Source: Pelomonas saccharophila_A (GTDB taxonomy: Bacteria > Pseudomonadota > Gammaproteobacteria > Burkholderiales > Burkholderiaceae_C). From it: 64,000 nt of DNA. The DNA lies in assembly GCF_031458095.1 (NCBI RefSeq), contig NZ_JAVDXU010000003.1, positions 779,452 through 843,451 on the forward strand, given 5' to 3'. Below, one piece after another: positions 8,636 to 18,862 of this stretch. The number at the start of each line of letters is the position of its first letter. Position 1 is the stretch's first letter. The notes beneath the pieces were generated by a model. It saw only the letters and a program-made list of their open reading frames with translations, was not told the DNA's origin and searched no databases. A program made the translations under genes and the position numbers.

Positions 8636-9297
8636 TTCTCAACGGGCATGTCCTGAGCGCCTACAACCCTGGCCTGATGAAGCTGGCCTCACGCGCCTTC
8701 GCGTCTGCCAGCGACGAGAACGAGGACCGCCATTGCAACGCCCTGCTGCCGCTGCTGTGGACATTCGACGATGGCCTCCAGGATCTGCTGGCCATCGACG
8801 CAAGGCTGCGCGGCGACTTTGGCGTCCACTTCCGGTTCTTCATCTGCCCGCAGCTGGTCGATCAATATTCCGCCGGCCAGACCGCGTCGGTGCAGGGAAA
8901 GCTCCAAAACGCCGGCGCCCGGCTGTTGAGCTGGGACCAGATCGGCCGGCTGCACGAAAAAGGCCATGTACTGGGCCTGCACGGCAACGACCATTCCGAC
9001 TTCAATGCCATGTCGGCCGCCGAAATGGGGGATCAGCATGAGTCGTCCATCCACCTGCTGCACCAGCGCCTGGGCATCAAGACCGACTCCTTCGCCGTGC
9101 CGTTCGGCCGGGTGGACAGCGCGACCTCCAACGTCATCCCCGTGGCGAAGCAGTACTACCGCCGCATCTATCTGTCCGACAACCGGCTGGCGCCCACGCG
9201 TCACGCCGATCTCTACAACCGCCGGCACTCCGAGTTTGGCAACACCGTCCTTCCCAGCGTCCTGAAGGGCGTGCTGCAGCACCTCTACCGCAGCTGA
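8632..9297 (+). CDS. Polysaccharide deacetylase-like (NodB homology, CE4) protein
   Basis: A 221-residue protein with the CE4 motif 1 WTFDDG at about residues 42-47 (catalytic base and metal-binding Asp) and a second motif H-x3-H in LHGNDHSDF, which together bind the metal in this family. There is no signal peptide, so a cytoplasmic action on a nucleotide- or lipid-linked sugar is more likely than extracellular deacetylation. It is shorter than many CE4 domains and the later motifs are not obvious, so activity is not certain. It is translationally coupled to the preceding GNAT-like gene and convergent with the GT4 gene, 3 bases apart. Confidence 0.75.
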   Translation: MILNGHVLSAYNPGLMKLASRAFASASDENEDRHCNALLPLLWTFDDGLQDLLAIDARLRGDFGVHFRFFICPQLVDQYSAGQTASVQGKLQNAGARLLSWDQIGRLHEKGHVLGLHGNDHSDFNAMSAAEMGDQHESSIHLLHQRLGIKTDSFAVPFGRVDSATSNVIPVAKQYYRRIYLSDNRLAPTRHADLYNRRHSEFGNTVLPSVLKGVLQHLYRS

Positions 9298-9300
9298 ACC

Positions 9301-10341
9301 TCAACGAGGCGGACCGCCGTCGATCTCGCGCAGGAACTCGGCGGCATCCAGGGGTCGCAGCACGGGCTCTGGTTGGCCGAGGAAGCGGCGCACTGCGCGA
9401 GCGATGGAGATGGGCGACTCCGGATCGAAAGTCTCGACCGGGGTGCAGATGTCCCGCACGAAATCGCGCTCGCCGGCAATCACCGGCAGGCCGGCCGCGG
9501 CGGCTTCGACCAGGGGCAGTCCAAACGACTCCCCCAGCGAAGGGAAGACCAGGGCGCGGGCATCGGCGTAGAGCTGCTGAACCTCGGCATGCTTCATGGG
9601 CGGCAGGTTCTGGATGTTGAGGCCCTCCGCCCTCGCGGTGGCCAGGAGGGCTTCACGCAGCACTGCGTCGCGCTCCGTCAAGGTCAGCGCGAGGCTGGGC
9701 TTGATGCCCTTTGCCGCCAGAAGGCGCCAGGCATCCACCAACCGCCTGTGGTTCTTGTGGGGCTGGCCGTCCGCCACGTAGACGAAATCCCAGCGCTTCA
9801 GCGGGGCCGCCGGCGCGGGTTCGGACGGTCGCGCCGTCAACGGCAACATCCGCTGCGGTGCCTGCGGCCACCAGGCGCGCAAGGCCCGCGCCATGGTGGG
9901 ACTTTGCACGTAGTAGCAGTCCACCCGCGAACGCCACCAGCGGCTGATCCATTGCTCGACCCGGTTGCGCAGCCTCACCTTCCAGCCGTACTCATGCAAA
10001 GGCACGCCGCCAAGATAGTTGCGGTTCTGCAGATAGAGCAAGGTTGCCGCCGGCCGCGCCAGCAGGGGCGGCAGCCCGTGGAAGCACAGCACCCTCCGGT
10101 GCCGACCCACCGTTGCGGCCAGGCCGACCTCGGCACGCCAGCGCGACGCCAGCGTGGGCTGCACCCACTGCACGTCGGCCCCCGCGGGCAGACGCAACTG
10201 CGCGCGCGCGCGGCCGTCCAGCCAGGCTACCAGCGCGGCCTGCGACGGCCAGGCATCCAGCAGTTCCTGCAGCAGCACCAGCCCCCCGCCGGTGTGGACA
10301 TTGGGGGCATACAGGATGAGCGGGGCCGGGAGCGTGACCAT
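9301..10341 (-). CDS. Family 4 glycosyltransferase
   Basis: A 346-residue GT-B transferase. The N-terminus has APNVHTGGGLVLL, typical of the acceptor domain; the C-terminal domain has YVADGQPHKNH, ALTLTERD and the nucleotide-sugar motif FPSLGESFGLPLVEA (E-x7-E type). The sugar is not predictable. The ATG at 10341 is chosen because it starts 2 bases after the stop of the upstream GT2 gene and immediately precedes the first strand; an ORF start at 10416 would overlap that gene by 73 bases. It forms a two-gene unit with the GT2. Confidence 0.85.
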   Translation of the reverse strand: MVTLPAPLILYAPNVHTGGGLVLLQELLDAWPSQAALVAWLDGRARAQLRLPAGADVQWVQPTLASRWRAEVGLAATVGRHRRVLCFHGLPPLLARPAATLLYLQNRNYLGGVPLHEYGWKVRLRNRVEQWISRWWRSRVDCYYVQSPTMARALRAWWPQAPQRMLPLTARPSEPAPAAPLKRWDFVYVADGQPHKNHRRLVDAWRLLAAKGIKPSLALTLTERDAVLREALLATARAEGLNIQNLPPMKHAEVQQLYADARALVFPSLGESFGLPLVEAAAAGLPVIAGERDFVRDICTPVETFDPESPISIARAVRRFLGQPEPVLRPLDAAEFLREIDGGPPR

Positions 10342-10343
10342 GT

Positions 10344-11264
10344 TCAGGTGCGACGCAAAGTCGCGCGGCTGCGGTAATACAGGCGCCGCGTGAAACCCAC
10401 CAGCATCTGCCGCCACAGGCCCGGTTCCAACACCAGGGCGGGCCGCAGTCCCAACGCCCTGAACAGGCCGCGCAACGCATCCAGGGGCCGGCCCGCCTGG
10501 GCATGGTTCCTGGCGGCAATGCTGAAAGCCCGGGCCAACGAGCGGCGCGCATCCGGTGCCCCGTCGTGGTCTCGCCAGAAGCCTTCGACGACGGCGACGA
10601 TTTCGTTCGCCCGCTCGGGCGACATGATCTGGAAGGAGGCAGACCCCTCATGGATACGGTATTCCGCCAGGCGCTGCGGTACGCGGGCAAAGCCATATCG
10701 ACGCGAAGCTCGCAACCAGAACTCGAAGTCCGGCACCTGCCGGCGCCGCACGTCCCAGCCCCCGGTCGTCTCAAAAACCTCGCGCCGGAAGAAGGTGGCA
10801 GGCCCCGGGTGGCAGACCAGGCCCACCTGCATCGCCTGCACGTCAAAGTCCTCGGCCTGATGCGGCCGGACGCGCCGGCCGTTCGGATCGATCAACCAGC
10901 AGTCGCAGTAGGCCACGCCCAGTTCGGGGCGTGCCTGCAGCGTCTCCACCATGGTGCGAACCGCGCCGGGGCACAGCAGGTCATCCGAGCTCAGGTAGGC
11001 CAGGATCTCACCCCGCGCCATCGCCCAGCCTTTGTTCAGCGTCGCCGCCTGGCCGGCATTGGGCTGGGTCAGCACCGTCACGCGGCCGGGGTGTTCTGCC
11101 GCCACGGCCTGGGCCACCGTCAGGCTGTCATCGCTCGATCCATCGTCGATGACGAGGTATTCCAGCGCCGGATAGTCCTGCGCCAGCACGCTCTCCATGG
11201 TCGCCCGCAGGAAATTGCCCTGGTTGTAGGCGGGGGTGACGATGGAGACGACGGGCAGGGGCAT
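10344..11264 (-). CDS. Family 2 glycosyltransferase
   Basis: A 306-residue GT-A transferase opening with VVSIVTPAYNQGNFLRATMESV, then the UDP-binding VIDDGSSDDS, and a metal-binding SSDD in LAYLSSDDLL. The domain is followed by about 100 helical residues with Arg-rich ends (LYYRSRATLRR). It starts 40 bases downstream of the wzx stop. A TACAAT box at 11287-11292 could give it its own promoter, so it may be transcribed both from that box and by read-through from wzx. The ORF extends upstream to 11357 into wzx, but the family N-terminus begins at the ATG at 11264. Confidence 0.87.
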   Translation of the reverse strand: MPLPVVSIVTPAYNQGNFLRATMESVLAQDYPALEYLVIDDGSSDDSLTVAQAVAAEHPGRVTVLTQPNAGQAATLNKGWAMARGEILAYLSSDDLLCPGAVRTMVETLQARPELGVAYCDCWLIDPNGRRVRPHQAEDFDVQAMQVGLVCHPGPATFFRREVFETTGGWDVRRRQVPDFEFWLRASRRYGFARVPQRLAEYRIHEGSASFQIMSPERANEIVAVVEGFWRDHDGAPDARRSLARAFSIAARNHAQAGRPLDALRGLFRALGLRPALVLEPGLWRQMLVGFTRRLYYRSRATLRRT

Positions 11265-11286
11265 GAGGGGCGAGAGAAGCGCGCGG

Positions 11287-11292
11287 ATTGTA
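11287..11292 (-). promoter_or_regulatory. Candidate -10 box TACAAT for the GT2-GT4 pair
   Basis: On the - strand this reads TACAAT, 23 bases before the ATG at 11264. It sits in the short gap after the wzx stop codon at 11305. Identical TACAAT boxes precede wzx (12612-12617) and the ubiH-type gene (61973-61978). No clear -35 was found. Confidence 0.4.
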
Positions 11293-11304
11293 GGCAGCGC
11301 CCCA

Positions 11305-12576
11305 TCAAACGGATGCGCGCCGCGCCTGCCCGCAGAGCCAGAACAAGGCCGCCGCATCCACGACCATGCGGCCCAGCCAGGCCAGCGCGGCGCCCATCAG
11401 CCCCCAGTGCACAGTCAGCAGCCACAGCGCCGCCAGGAACAGCGGCAGCTCCGCGCAATGCAGCAAAGCGGGCGCGCGGAACCGCCCGGCGCCATGCAGC
11501 CAGGTCAACGGCACATGAGCCAGGCAGTTGATGAGGATGCCCACGGCGAACACCTGCAGGATGGGCGCACTGTGCCGCGCGAAATCGGCGCCGATCCAGA
11601 GCGTCAGCAGCGGCGAAGCGAACAGGCCCAACGCCAGCGTGATGGGGAGCAGCAGCACCAGCAGCCAGCGGACGGCCCGGTCGTAGAGGGCCCATGCCGC
11701 GGCGTCCCGGCGCGCCACCTGGGCCGCGAAGGTCGGGAACAGCACGGCCGTCAGCGCGCCCGGCACGATCCACAGCTTGGTGACGAGTTCCTGCGGCGTC
11801 GCGTAATACGCCACCGCAGCGGCCGACAGCAGCGCACCGATCAGGAAGCGGTCGACATAGCCCATGAAGGGGCTGACGATGCTGCTGACGGTGAGCCAGC
11901 CGCCGGACTTCAGCAGCGGCGACAGCCATTGCACCTGCCAAGCCAGCCGACCGCGCAACTGCGGCAGCGCACGCCAGGCCAGCCAGCCATGGACGACGCA
12001 GCCGAGCAGACGGCCCAGCGCCAGCGCGATCGTGATGGCGAGCAGGTCGGGGCCGTGCCAGTGCAGCACTCCCCAGGGCGCGGCGAAGGTCCACAACCCC
12101 ATGGGTAGGCGCACGGCATTCAATGCCTCGAAGGCATGGCAGGCCTCCAGCATGCCGCGCAAGCCCGCCGTGACGACGATAAAGGGCAATGACAGCCCCA
12201 TCACGACGCAGGCGCCGATGACCTCGGAGCGGTCGGGCACCGCCTTCAGCAGGTCAACGCCCCAGGGCGCCAGCGCGATCATGGCCAGACCGGCGACAGC
12301 ACCGAACGCTGCCATCAGCAGCAGCGCCGTAGCGCACAGCGGGCCGACACCCGACTCATCGCGCCGGTCCAGCAGCACCGCCAGCTGCTGCGTGAGCGCC
12401 CGGCCCAGGCCAAGGTCGAACAGTCCGAAATAGCTGGTCGCCGCCCAGACCAGGGTCAGCAAGCCGAAGCGCTCGGCGCCCAGGCCCTGAATCAGCGCCG
12501 GGATTGAGAACAGCGCCAGCAGCAGCGGCGCACCCAGTCCCAGCAGATTGAGGAGGGTGTGCTTGGCGAGCTTCAA
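11305..12576 (-). CDS. Wzx-type polysaccharide flippase (MATE/PST superfamily)
   Basis: A multi-spanning membrane protein of about 423 residues with 12 or so hydrophobic segments, for example TLLNLLGLGAPLLLALFSIPAL at the start and TAALLLMAAFGAVAGLAMIAL later. The DLGLGRALTQQ motif near residue 55 is common in lipid-linked oligosaccharide flippases. It would move an undecaprenyl-linked repeat unit across the inner membrane. The start is uncertain: the frame is open to 12783, but a TACAAT box at 12612-12617 implies a transcript start near 12606, so I chose the TTG at 12576. A second, divergent flippase lies at 49707-50903; no Wzy polymerase was found near either. Confidence 0.8.
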   Translation of the reverse strand: MKLAKHTLLNLLGLGAPLLLALFSIPALIQGLGAERFGLLTLVWAATSYFGLFDLGLGRALTQQLAVLLDRRDESGVGPLCATALLLMAAFGAVAGLAMIALAPWGVDLLKAVPDRSEVIGACVVMGLSLPFIVVTAGLRGMLEACHAFEALNAVRLPMGLWTFAAPWGVLHWHGPDLLAITIALALGRLLGCVVHGWLAWRALPQLRGRLAWQVQWLSPLLKSGGWLTVSSIVSPFMGYVDRFLIGALLSAAAVAYYATPQELVTKLWIVPGALTAVLFPTFAAQVARRDAAAWALYDRAVRWLLVLLLPITLALGLFASPLLTLWIGADFARHSAPILQVFAVGILINCLAHVPLTWLHGAGRFRAPALLHCAELPLFLAALWLLTVHWGLMGAALAWLGRMVVDAAALFWLCGQARRASV

Positions 12577-12611
12577 GAAGTGCGGGCAGGAGGTCGCCGA
12601 AGTGGCGCGGG

Positions 12612-12617
12612 ATTGTA
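12612..12617 (-). promoter_or_regulatory. Candidate -10 box TACAAT for wzx
   Basis: Reads TACAAT on the - strand, 36 bases upstream of the proposed TTG start at 12576. It lies in the 178-base divergent gap that also holds the box for the YIDP operon. Confidence 0.4.
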
Positions 12618-12678
12618 GGTCGGCCCCCGGTGCTGCCACCCGGCGGCAGGGCGGGCCGGCCGCCCTCGGGCGGCATCC

Positions 12679-12684
12679 TAAAAT
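12679..12684 (+). promoter_or_regulatory. Candidate -10 box TAAAAT for the YIDP-phosphatase-sulfotransferase operon
   Basis: TAAAAT lies 71 bases before the ATG at 12755, preceded by a GC-rich inverted sequence (GGCCGCCCTCGGGCGGC). The box also appears, in the same CTAAAATC setting, upstream of ychF at 62030-62035. No convincing -35 was found. Confidence 0.4.
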
Positions 12685-12754
12685 CCGCTGCTGGCCTTCC
12701 CGCAAGCGGGACGGCGATGGCGCCCGGCCGATCCGGGCCCTTGAAGAACCCGAC

Positions 12755-12973
12755 ATGAAGCCGTCCCTCCCTCTGCTCTGCACGGCCCTGTGCCTGGCGC
12801 TGATCAGCCTGCCCGCGCATGCCTATATCGATCCCAACGCCGGCGGCATGCTGTTCCAGCTGCTGGCCCCGGTCTTCGCGGGCATCGTCGGCGTCTGGCT
12901 GTTCCTGCGCCAGTGGATCAGCGCGGTGGCGCGCCGCATCTGGCGCAAGCTGACCGGGCGCGGCGCTGAATGA
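12755..12973 (+). CDS. Small YIDP-type membrane protein
   Basis: A 72-residue protein. Residues 1-22 are a Sec signal or membrane segment ending AHA, followed at once by YIDPNAGG, a variant of the YIDPGTGS motif seen in many uncharacterised small proteins, then a second hydrophobic segment (LFQLLAPVFAGIVGVWLFL) and a basic tail (RRIWRKLTGRG). So it is either a single-pass protein after cleavage or a two-pass protein. Its stop overlaps the start of the phosphatase-superfamily gene by 4 bases. Function is unknown to me; in my recollection such proteins recur beside sulfatase-like or cell-envelope transferase genes, and the coupling here suggests a partner subunit of the next enzyme. Confidence 0.75.
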   Translation: MKPSLPLLCTALCLALISLPAHAYIDPNAGGMLFQLLAPVFAGIVGVWLFLRQWISAVARRIWRKLTGRGAE

Positions 12974-14934
12974 AGGCCGGCGTCGACGCCGCACGCTCCG
13001 CCCCCGAACTGCCTCCAGCACGCTTCGCGGCGTGCTTCTGCACCGCATTCGCGGCCCTGGGTCTGCTGTGGATGCCCTGGGTGCTGCTGCGCCAGGTGGA
13101 TGCCTTCCTGGGCTTCCAGACACCGGGGGAACTGGGCCGCGACGTGGCCCTGGCGTTGCTGCTGCTGACGCTGCCCGCCGCCTTGCTCACGCTGCTCGCC
13201 CTCGGCGTCCAGGCGCTGGTGGCGCGGCTGAGGTCGGCCGCTGCGGCGCGCACGGTTGCCTGGTCCGTCCTGCTGCTGCCGCTGGCCTGGCTGTGCGTCT
13301 GGCAGTTCGGTTCCGCCAGCCGGGCCTGGCTGAGCCAGGTGACGGGATCGGCCCTGACCTTGACCGCCACCGGCCGCCTGCTGGCCCTCGTGGCGCTGCT
13401 GGCGATTTCGGTGCTGCTGCTGCGTGGGCAGCGCCTGTCCCGGCTGCTGGCGCGCATGGCGGCGCTGCTGCGCGGCCTGCATGGCCCGGCCCTGCTGCTG
13501 CTCGGCGCTGCGGCGGTGTGGCTGCTGCTGCACCCGCCGCGCCTGATGACGCTGACGCCGCCGGCCAGCGGCCCCGTCGGCGCCAAGCGGCCCGACGTCT
13601 ACCTGATCACCATCGACACCCTCGCGGCAGAGGACGCCGCCGTCTGCGGCGATGGCCCGACGACGATGCCGCGGCTGCGCGCGCTGGCGGCCCGCGCCAG
13701 CTGCTTCGACCGCCACTACGCCAGCAGCAATTTCACGACGCCCAGCACCGCAACGATGGAGACCGGCGCCCTGCCCTGGACGCATTGGGGCGTGCAGATC
13801 GTCGCCAAGATGGCGCTCGGCATGCATGGCCAGACGCTCGCGAGCCAGCTGCGCGCCCAGGGCTACGAGGCCCATTCGATCAGCGCCAACCTGATGGCCA
13901 GCCCCCGCCATCACGGCAGCGACGACGAGTACACGACGCAGACCATCTCGCCCTCGCCGTCGCTGGGCCTGAAGCCGCGCGTGGCGTTGAGCGCCTTCCC
14001 GGATACCACCCTGCCCTTCTGGCTGTCCGGCCTGATCCCGCTGCTGGACACGCTGGACGTGCACCTCTTTCCCGAGCGCAGCCCCTTCGCGCCGGAACAC
14101 ACCTACCAGGCGGCGCGCGCGCTGCTCGAGCGGGCCGCGCAAGGCCAGCGCCCGCAGTTCATGTGGCTGCACACCCTGCCGCCGCACGACCCCTATCTGC
14201 CGCCGCCCAGCACCAAGTACAAGCTGCTGCCGCAGGGCGAACTCGATCGCTGGTCGCAACTGCTGGGCATGACGCGCTACGTGCCCGACCAGCAGGCCCT
14301 GATCGACAAGCACCGGCTGCGCTACCGCGAGGCCATCATGGGTGCCGATCAGGCGCTGGGCAGCTTCCTCGATGAACTGGACCGCCGGGGAAAGCTGGAC
14401 GGCGCCATGGTCATCATCACGGCCGACCATGGCGAGTCCTTCGAGCGCGGCTATCTCGGCCATGCCGGCGAGTGGCTGCACGAGGCTGTCATCCGCGTGC
14501 CCCTGGTCATCAAGCTGCCGGGGCAGAAGGCCGGTCGCGTGGTGCACACGCCGGTCAGCCTGGCCGACGTGGTGCCGACTGTCGCCGACGTGCTCGGCCT
14601 GCCGCCGCCGCCCGCAGCCGACGGACGCAGCCTCAAGCCGGCGCTGCAGGGCGATGAATTGGCACAGCAGCCCGTCTTCTCCATGGCCATGGAGCAGCAA
14701 AGCCGCTTCCGCCCCTTGCGAGCCGGCCACTACGCCGTCATCGACGGCCCGCACAAGCTGGTGCTGGATCTCGGCGCCAACAAGACCGAGCTCTACGACC
14801 TGGCCGCCGACCCGCACGAGCGCCGCGATCTAAGCGCCACCGACGCCGCCACGGCGGCGCGGCTGCGCCAGTTGCTGGAGCAGCGTCTCGCTGCAGCCGA
14901 GAAGAAGCGCGCCGCGCAGTTCGACAAGCCATGA
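12970..14934 (+). CDS. Membrane-anchored sulfatase-like / alkaline phosphatase superfamily enzyme
   Basis: A 654-residue protein: about five hydrophobic segments in residues 20-190, then a catalytic domain of the alkaline phosphatase superfamily. Metal ligands are visible as Asp216 in LITIDT, His400 or His406 in LHTLPPHDPY, and Asp486-His487 in TADHGES, with His498 following. The nucleophile region reads TTPST (256-260) where true sulfatases have Cys/Ser-x-Pro-Ser-Arg, so the formylglycine signature is missing; a threonine nucleophile, as in phosphoethanolamine or glycerol-phosphate transferases, is plausible. The topology and position next to a sulfotransferase suggest a role in modifying a lipid-linked or surface glycan. 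It overlaps both neighbours by 4 bases. Confidence 0.8.
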   Translation: MKAGVDAARSAPELPPARFAACFCTAFAALGLLWMPWVLLRQVDAFLGFQTPGELGRDVALALLLLTLPAALLTLLALGVQALVARLRSAAAARTVAWSVLLLPLAWLCVWQFGSASRAWLSQVTGSALTLTATGRLLALVALLAISVLLLRGQRLSRLLARMAALLRGLHGPALLLLGAAAVWLLLHPPRLMTLTPPASGPVGAKRPDVYLITIDTLAAEDAAVCGDGPTTMPRLRALAARASCFDRHYASSNFTTPSTATMETGALPWTHWGVQIVAKMALGMHGQTLASQLRAQGYEAHSISANLMASPRHHGSDDEYTTQTISPSPSLGLKPRVALSAFPDTTLPFWLSGLIPLLDTLDVHLFPERSPFAPEHTYQAARALLERAAQGQRPQFMWLHTLPPHDPYLPPPSTKYKLLPQGELDRWSQLLGMTRYVPDQQALIDKHRLRYREAIMGADQALGSFLDELDRRGKLDGAMVIITADHGESFERGYLGHAGEWLHEAVIRVPLVIKLPGQKAGRVVHTPVSLADVVPTVADVLGLPPPPAADGRSLKPALQGDELAQQPVFSMAMEQQSRFRPLRAGHYAVIDGPHKLVLDLGANKTELYDLAADPHERRDLSATDAATAARLRQLLEQRLAAAEKKRAAQFDKP

Positions 14935-15968
14935 GCACGAGCCCCCTGCACAGCTTCGATGCCGAGCTGCTGGCCTGGCTGCGTGCGGGCGCCGGCTGGC
15001 CGTCGCTGGGTCTGGGCACGCGTGCACAGCTGCGCTGGCGCAGCGCCTGGGCAACGCTGAACCGGCGCCTGAGCGAGGCCCGCGTTGTCCAGGCCCCACC
15101 GCTGGCGCCGCCCCTCTTCATCGTCGGCCCCTGGCGTAGCGGCACGACCGTCATGCACGAACTGCTGACGGCCGCCACCGCCTGGCCGACGCCGTTGACC
15201 TGGCAATGCATGAATGCCACCGCCTTCCAGCTGCTGCCAGCGCCGCCGCAGAGCATCGGCGTGGCGCGCCCCATGGATGGCCTGGAGATCAGTGCACTGT
15301 CACCGCAGGAAGACGAGTTCGCGCTTCTGACCCTGGGTGTGGACTCGGCCTACCGCGGCTTCCTGATGCCGGAGCGCCTGCCCGAGTTGCTGCACACGCT
15401 GGACCCGCGCTACTGGAGCGAGCATGAAGCCGAGTGGCTGCCGCGCTTCGAGCGCTTCATGGCCGGTGTGCTCGCCTCCAGCGGCCAAGCCGGCCGGCGG
15501 CTGATCCTCAAGTCGCCCAACCACAGCTTCCGACTGCCGGCGCTGCTGAGACGCTTTCCCGAGGCCCAGGTCGTGTGGATGGTGCGGGATGCCGCGACCG
15601 TCTTCCATTCCAATCGCAAGATGTGGCAGGCCATGTTCGCGGAGCACCGGCTGATGGCAGGCAGCGCCGACGGCCTGGACGCCTTCCTGGGTACGGCGCT
15701 GCAGGGCTGCGCCCAGGTGCTCAAGCAGTTGCAGGCGGAGCTGCCGCCGCAACGCTGGATCGCCGTCGAGCAGACGACGCTCGCCGCCGATCCGCAGGCC
15801 GTCGTCGCACAGGTGATGCAGCAGCTGGGTCTGCAACCCGCCCCCGGGGCAGCACTGGAAGCGGCTCTGGCTCGGACCCGCCAGGGGCGCATCGAGCACT
15901 ACGAGCAGCCGGTACCGGCGTCGGCCACCGCCGGCGTTGCGGCCCTCGATGCCGCGCAGGGCGGTTGA
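14931..15968 (+). CDS. Sulfotransferase family protein (PAPS-dependent)
   Basis: A 345-residue cytoplasmic protein with the PAPS 5'-phosphosulfate loop GPWRSGTT at residues 66-73 and the 3'-phosphate site in MVRDAATVFHSN (Arg219, Ser227). It also has the LKSPNHSFRLPAL segment common to the Sulfotransfer_3 group. It would move a sulfuryl group from PAPS to a hydroxyl of a glycan or lipid. It is the last gene of the three-gene overlapping unit that begins at 12755, and an APS kinase that could supply PAPS is encoded at 39268-39813. Its 3' end abuts the convergent gspF with no spacer and no visible terminator. Confidence 0.87.
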   Translation: MSTSPLHSFDAELLAWLRAGAGWPSLGLGTRAQLRWRSAWATLNRRLSEARVVQAPPLAPPLFIVGPWRSGTTVMHELLTAATAWPTPLTWQCMNATAFQLLPAPPQSIGVARPMDGLEISALSPQEDEFALLTLGVDSAYRGFLMPERLPELLHTLDPRYWSEHEAEWLPRFERFMAGVLASSGQAGRRLILKSPNHSFRLPALLRRFPEAQVVWMVRDAATVFHSNRKMWQAMFAEHRLMAGSADGLDAFLGTALQGCAQVLKQLQAELPPQRWIAVEQTTLAADPQAVVAQVMQQLGLQPAPGAALEAALARTRQGRIEHYEQPVPASATAGVAALDAAQGG

Positions 15969-17167
15969 TCAGACCAGCGTGTCGAAGCTCGTGATGGCCA
16001 TCATGACGGCCACCATGACGACGCCGATGACGCCACCGATGATGATGATGGCGATGGGCTCGATCAGCCCCAGCATGCGCCGCTGCAGCACGGCGGCCGC
16101 GTCGCGCTGGCTGTGCCCGAGGGCCAGCAGCATCTTGGGCAGCTCGCCGGAACGCTCGCCGACCCGGATGAGGTTGAGCCGGGTACGCGGGAACCAGGCC
16201 TGGCTCTCCAGGCCGGCGCTCAGCGTCTGGCCCTGCTGCAGGCCCTTGGTGGCCCGCTCCAGGCCCGCGCGCAGCACGTTGAGGCGGATGACGTTCTGGG
16301 CCAGCTCCATGGCCGTCAGCACCGGGACGCGGTTGGACAGCAGGCTGCCCAGCACCGTGGCCCAACGGCCGATCTCGGCCTGCACCAGCCAGGGGCCGAC
16401 GACGGGCACGCGCTGCAGCATCTGCAGCAGGGCCTGGCGGGTGGATTCGCGTGACAGACTGGTCACGATGAGGGCCACAAGGGCCGCGAGGATGAGCAGG
16501 GCCTCGAAGAGATGGCCGCGCACATAGACGCCCGACTCGATGACCCAGCGCGACAGCTCGGGCACCTGGCGGCTGCCGCGGATGAGGTTGGCGAAGCGCG
16601 GCACGACGCCGACGAAGATGAAGAACACAGCCAGCGAGCCGGCACCGACGAGCACGCTCGGGTAGATCAGCGCACTGCGCAGATCCTCGTTGGCTTTGCG
16701 CGCCAGCTCCATCTGCTCGGCCGACTCCTGCAGAGCGCGGGCGATATCGCCACTGGCCTCGCCAGCCTGGGCCAGCGCGATGACATAGACCGGCATGCGC
16801 AGGGCCTCGATGCGCAGCGCATCCGACAGCCGGCCGCCACCGCGCACCAGGGTTTCCATCTGCGCCAGGGGCAGGCCCAGGGGCTGGCCTTCATAGGCTT
16901 CAGCCAGGCTGGGCAGGGCGTCGCCGAGGTTGACGCCGGCCGCCAGCAGGGTGGCCAGTTCGCGCAGCAGCACGACCTGATCTGCCAGCTTGATATTGGC
17001 CTTGCGGGCGGCCGCACGCCGCGGCGGCGCCGCCGTGCGCGCCTGCAGGCTGACGGGCGTCATGCCCTGGGCCGCGAGCTTGGACATCGCGTCGGCCTGG
17101 TCGGCCGCTTCGAGCTGGCCGCTGTGGGGCTGGCCGGCCGTGTCGCGTGCGGTGTAGTCGAAGCGCA

Positions 17168-17168
<1 letters not shown>
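15969..17168 (-). CDS. gspF: Type II secretion inner-membrane platform protein GspF
   Basis: A 399-residue polytopic protein with two T2SSF domains. The N-terminus YTARDTAGQPHSG is typical, and the conserved segments LATLLAAGVNLGDAL and GERSGELPKMLLAL (with the GE motif) are in place. Hydrophobic stretches lie near residues 165-190, 220-245 and 370-395. GspF anchors the pseudopilus assembly platform and contacts the GspE ATPase. It is the last gene of the gsp operon; its ATG overlaps the gspE stop by 1 base. Full length, no visible defect. Confidence 0.95.

Positions 17169-18858
<1,690 letters not shown>

Positions 18859-18862
<4 letters not shown>

Noticed and set aside
12970..14934. Annotation as a true formylglycine sulfatase
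   Set aside because: The Cys/Ser-x-Pro-Ser-Arg motif is absent; the site reads TTPST.
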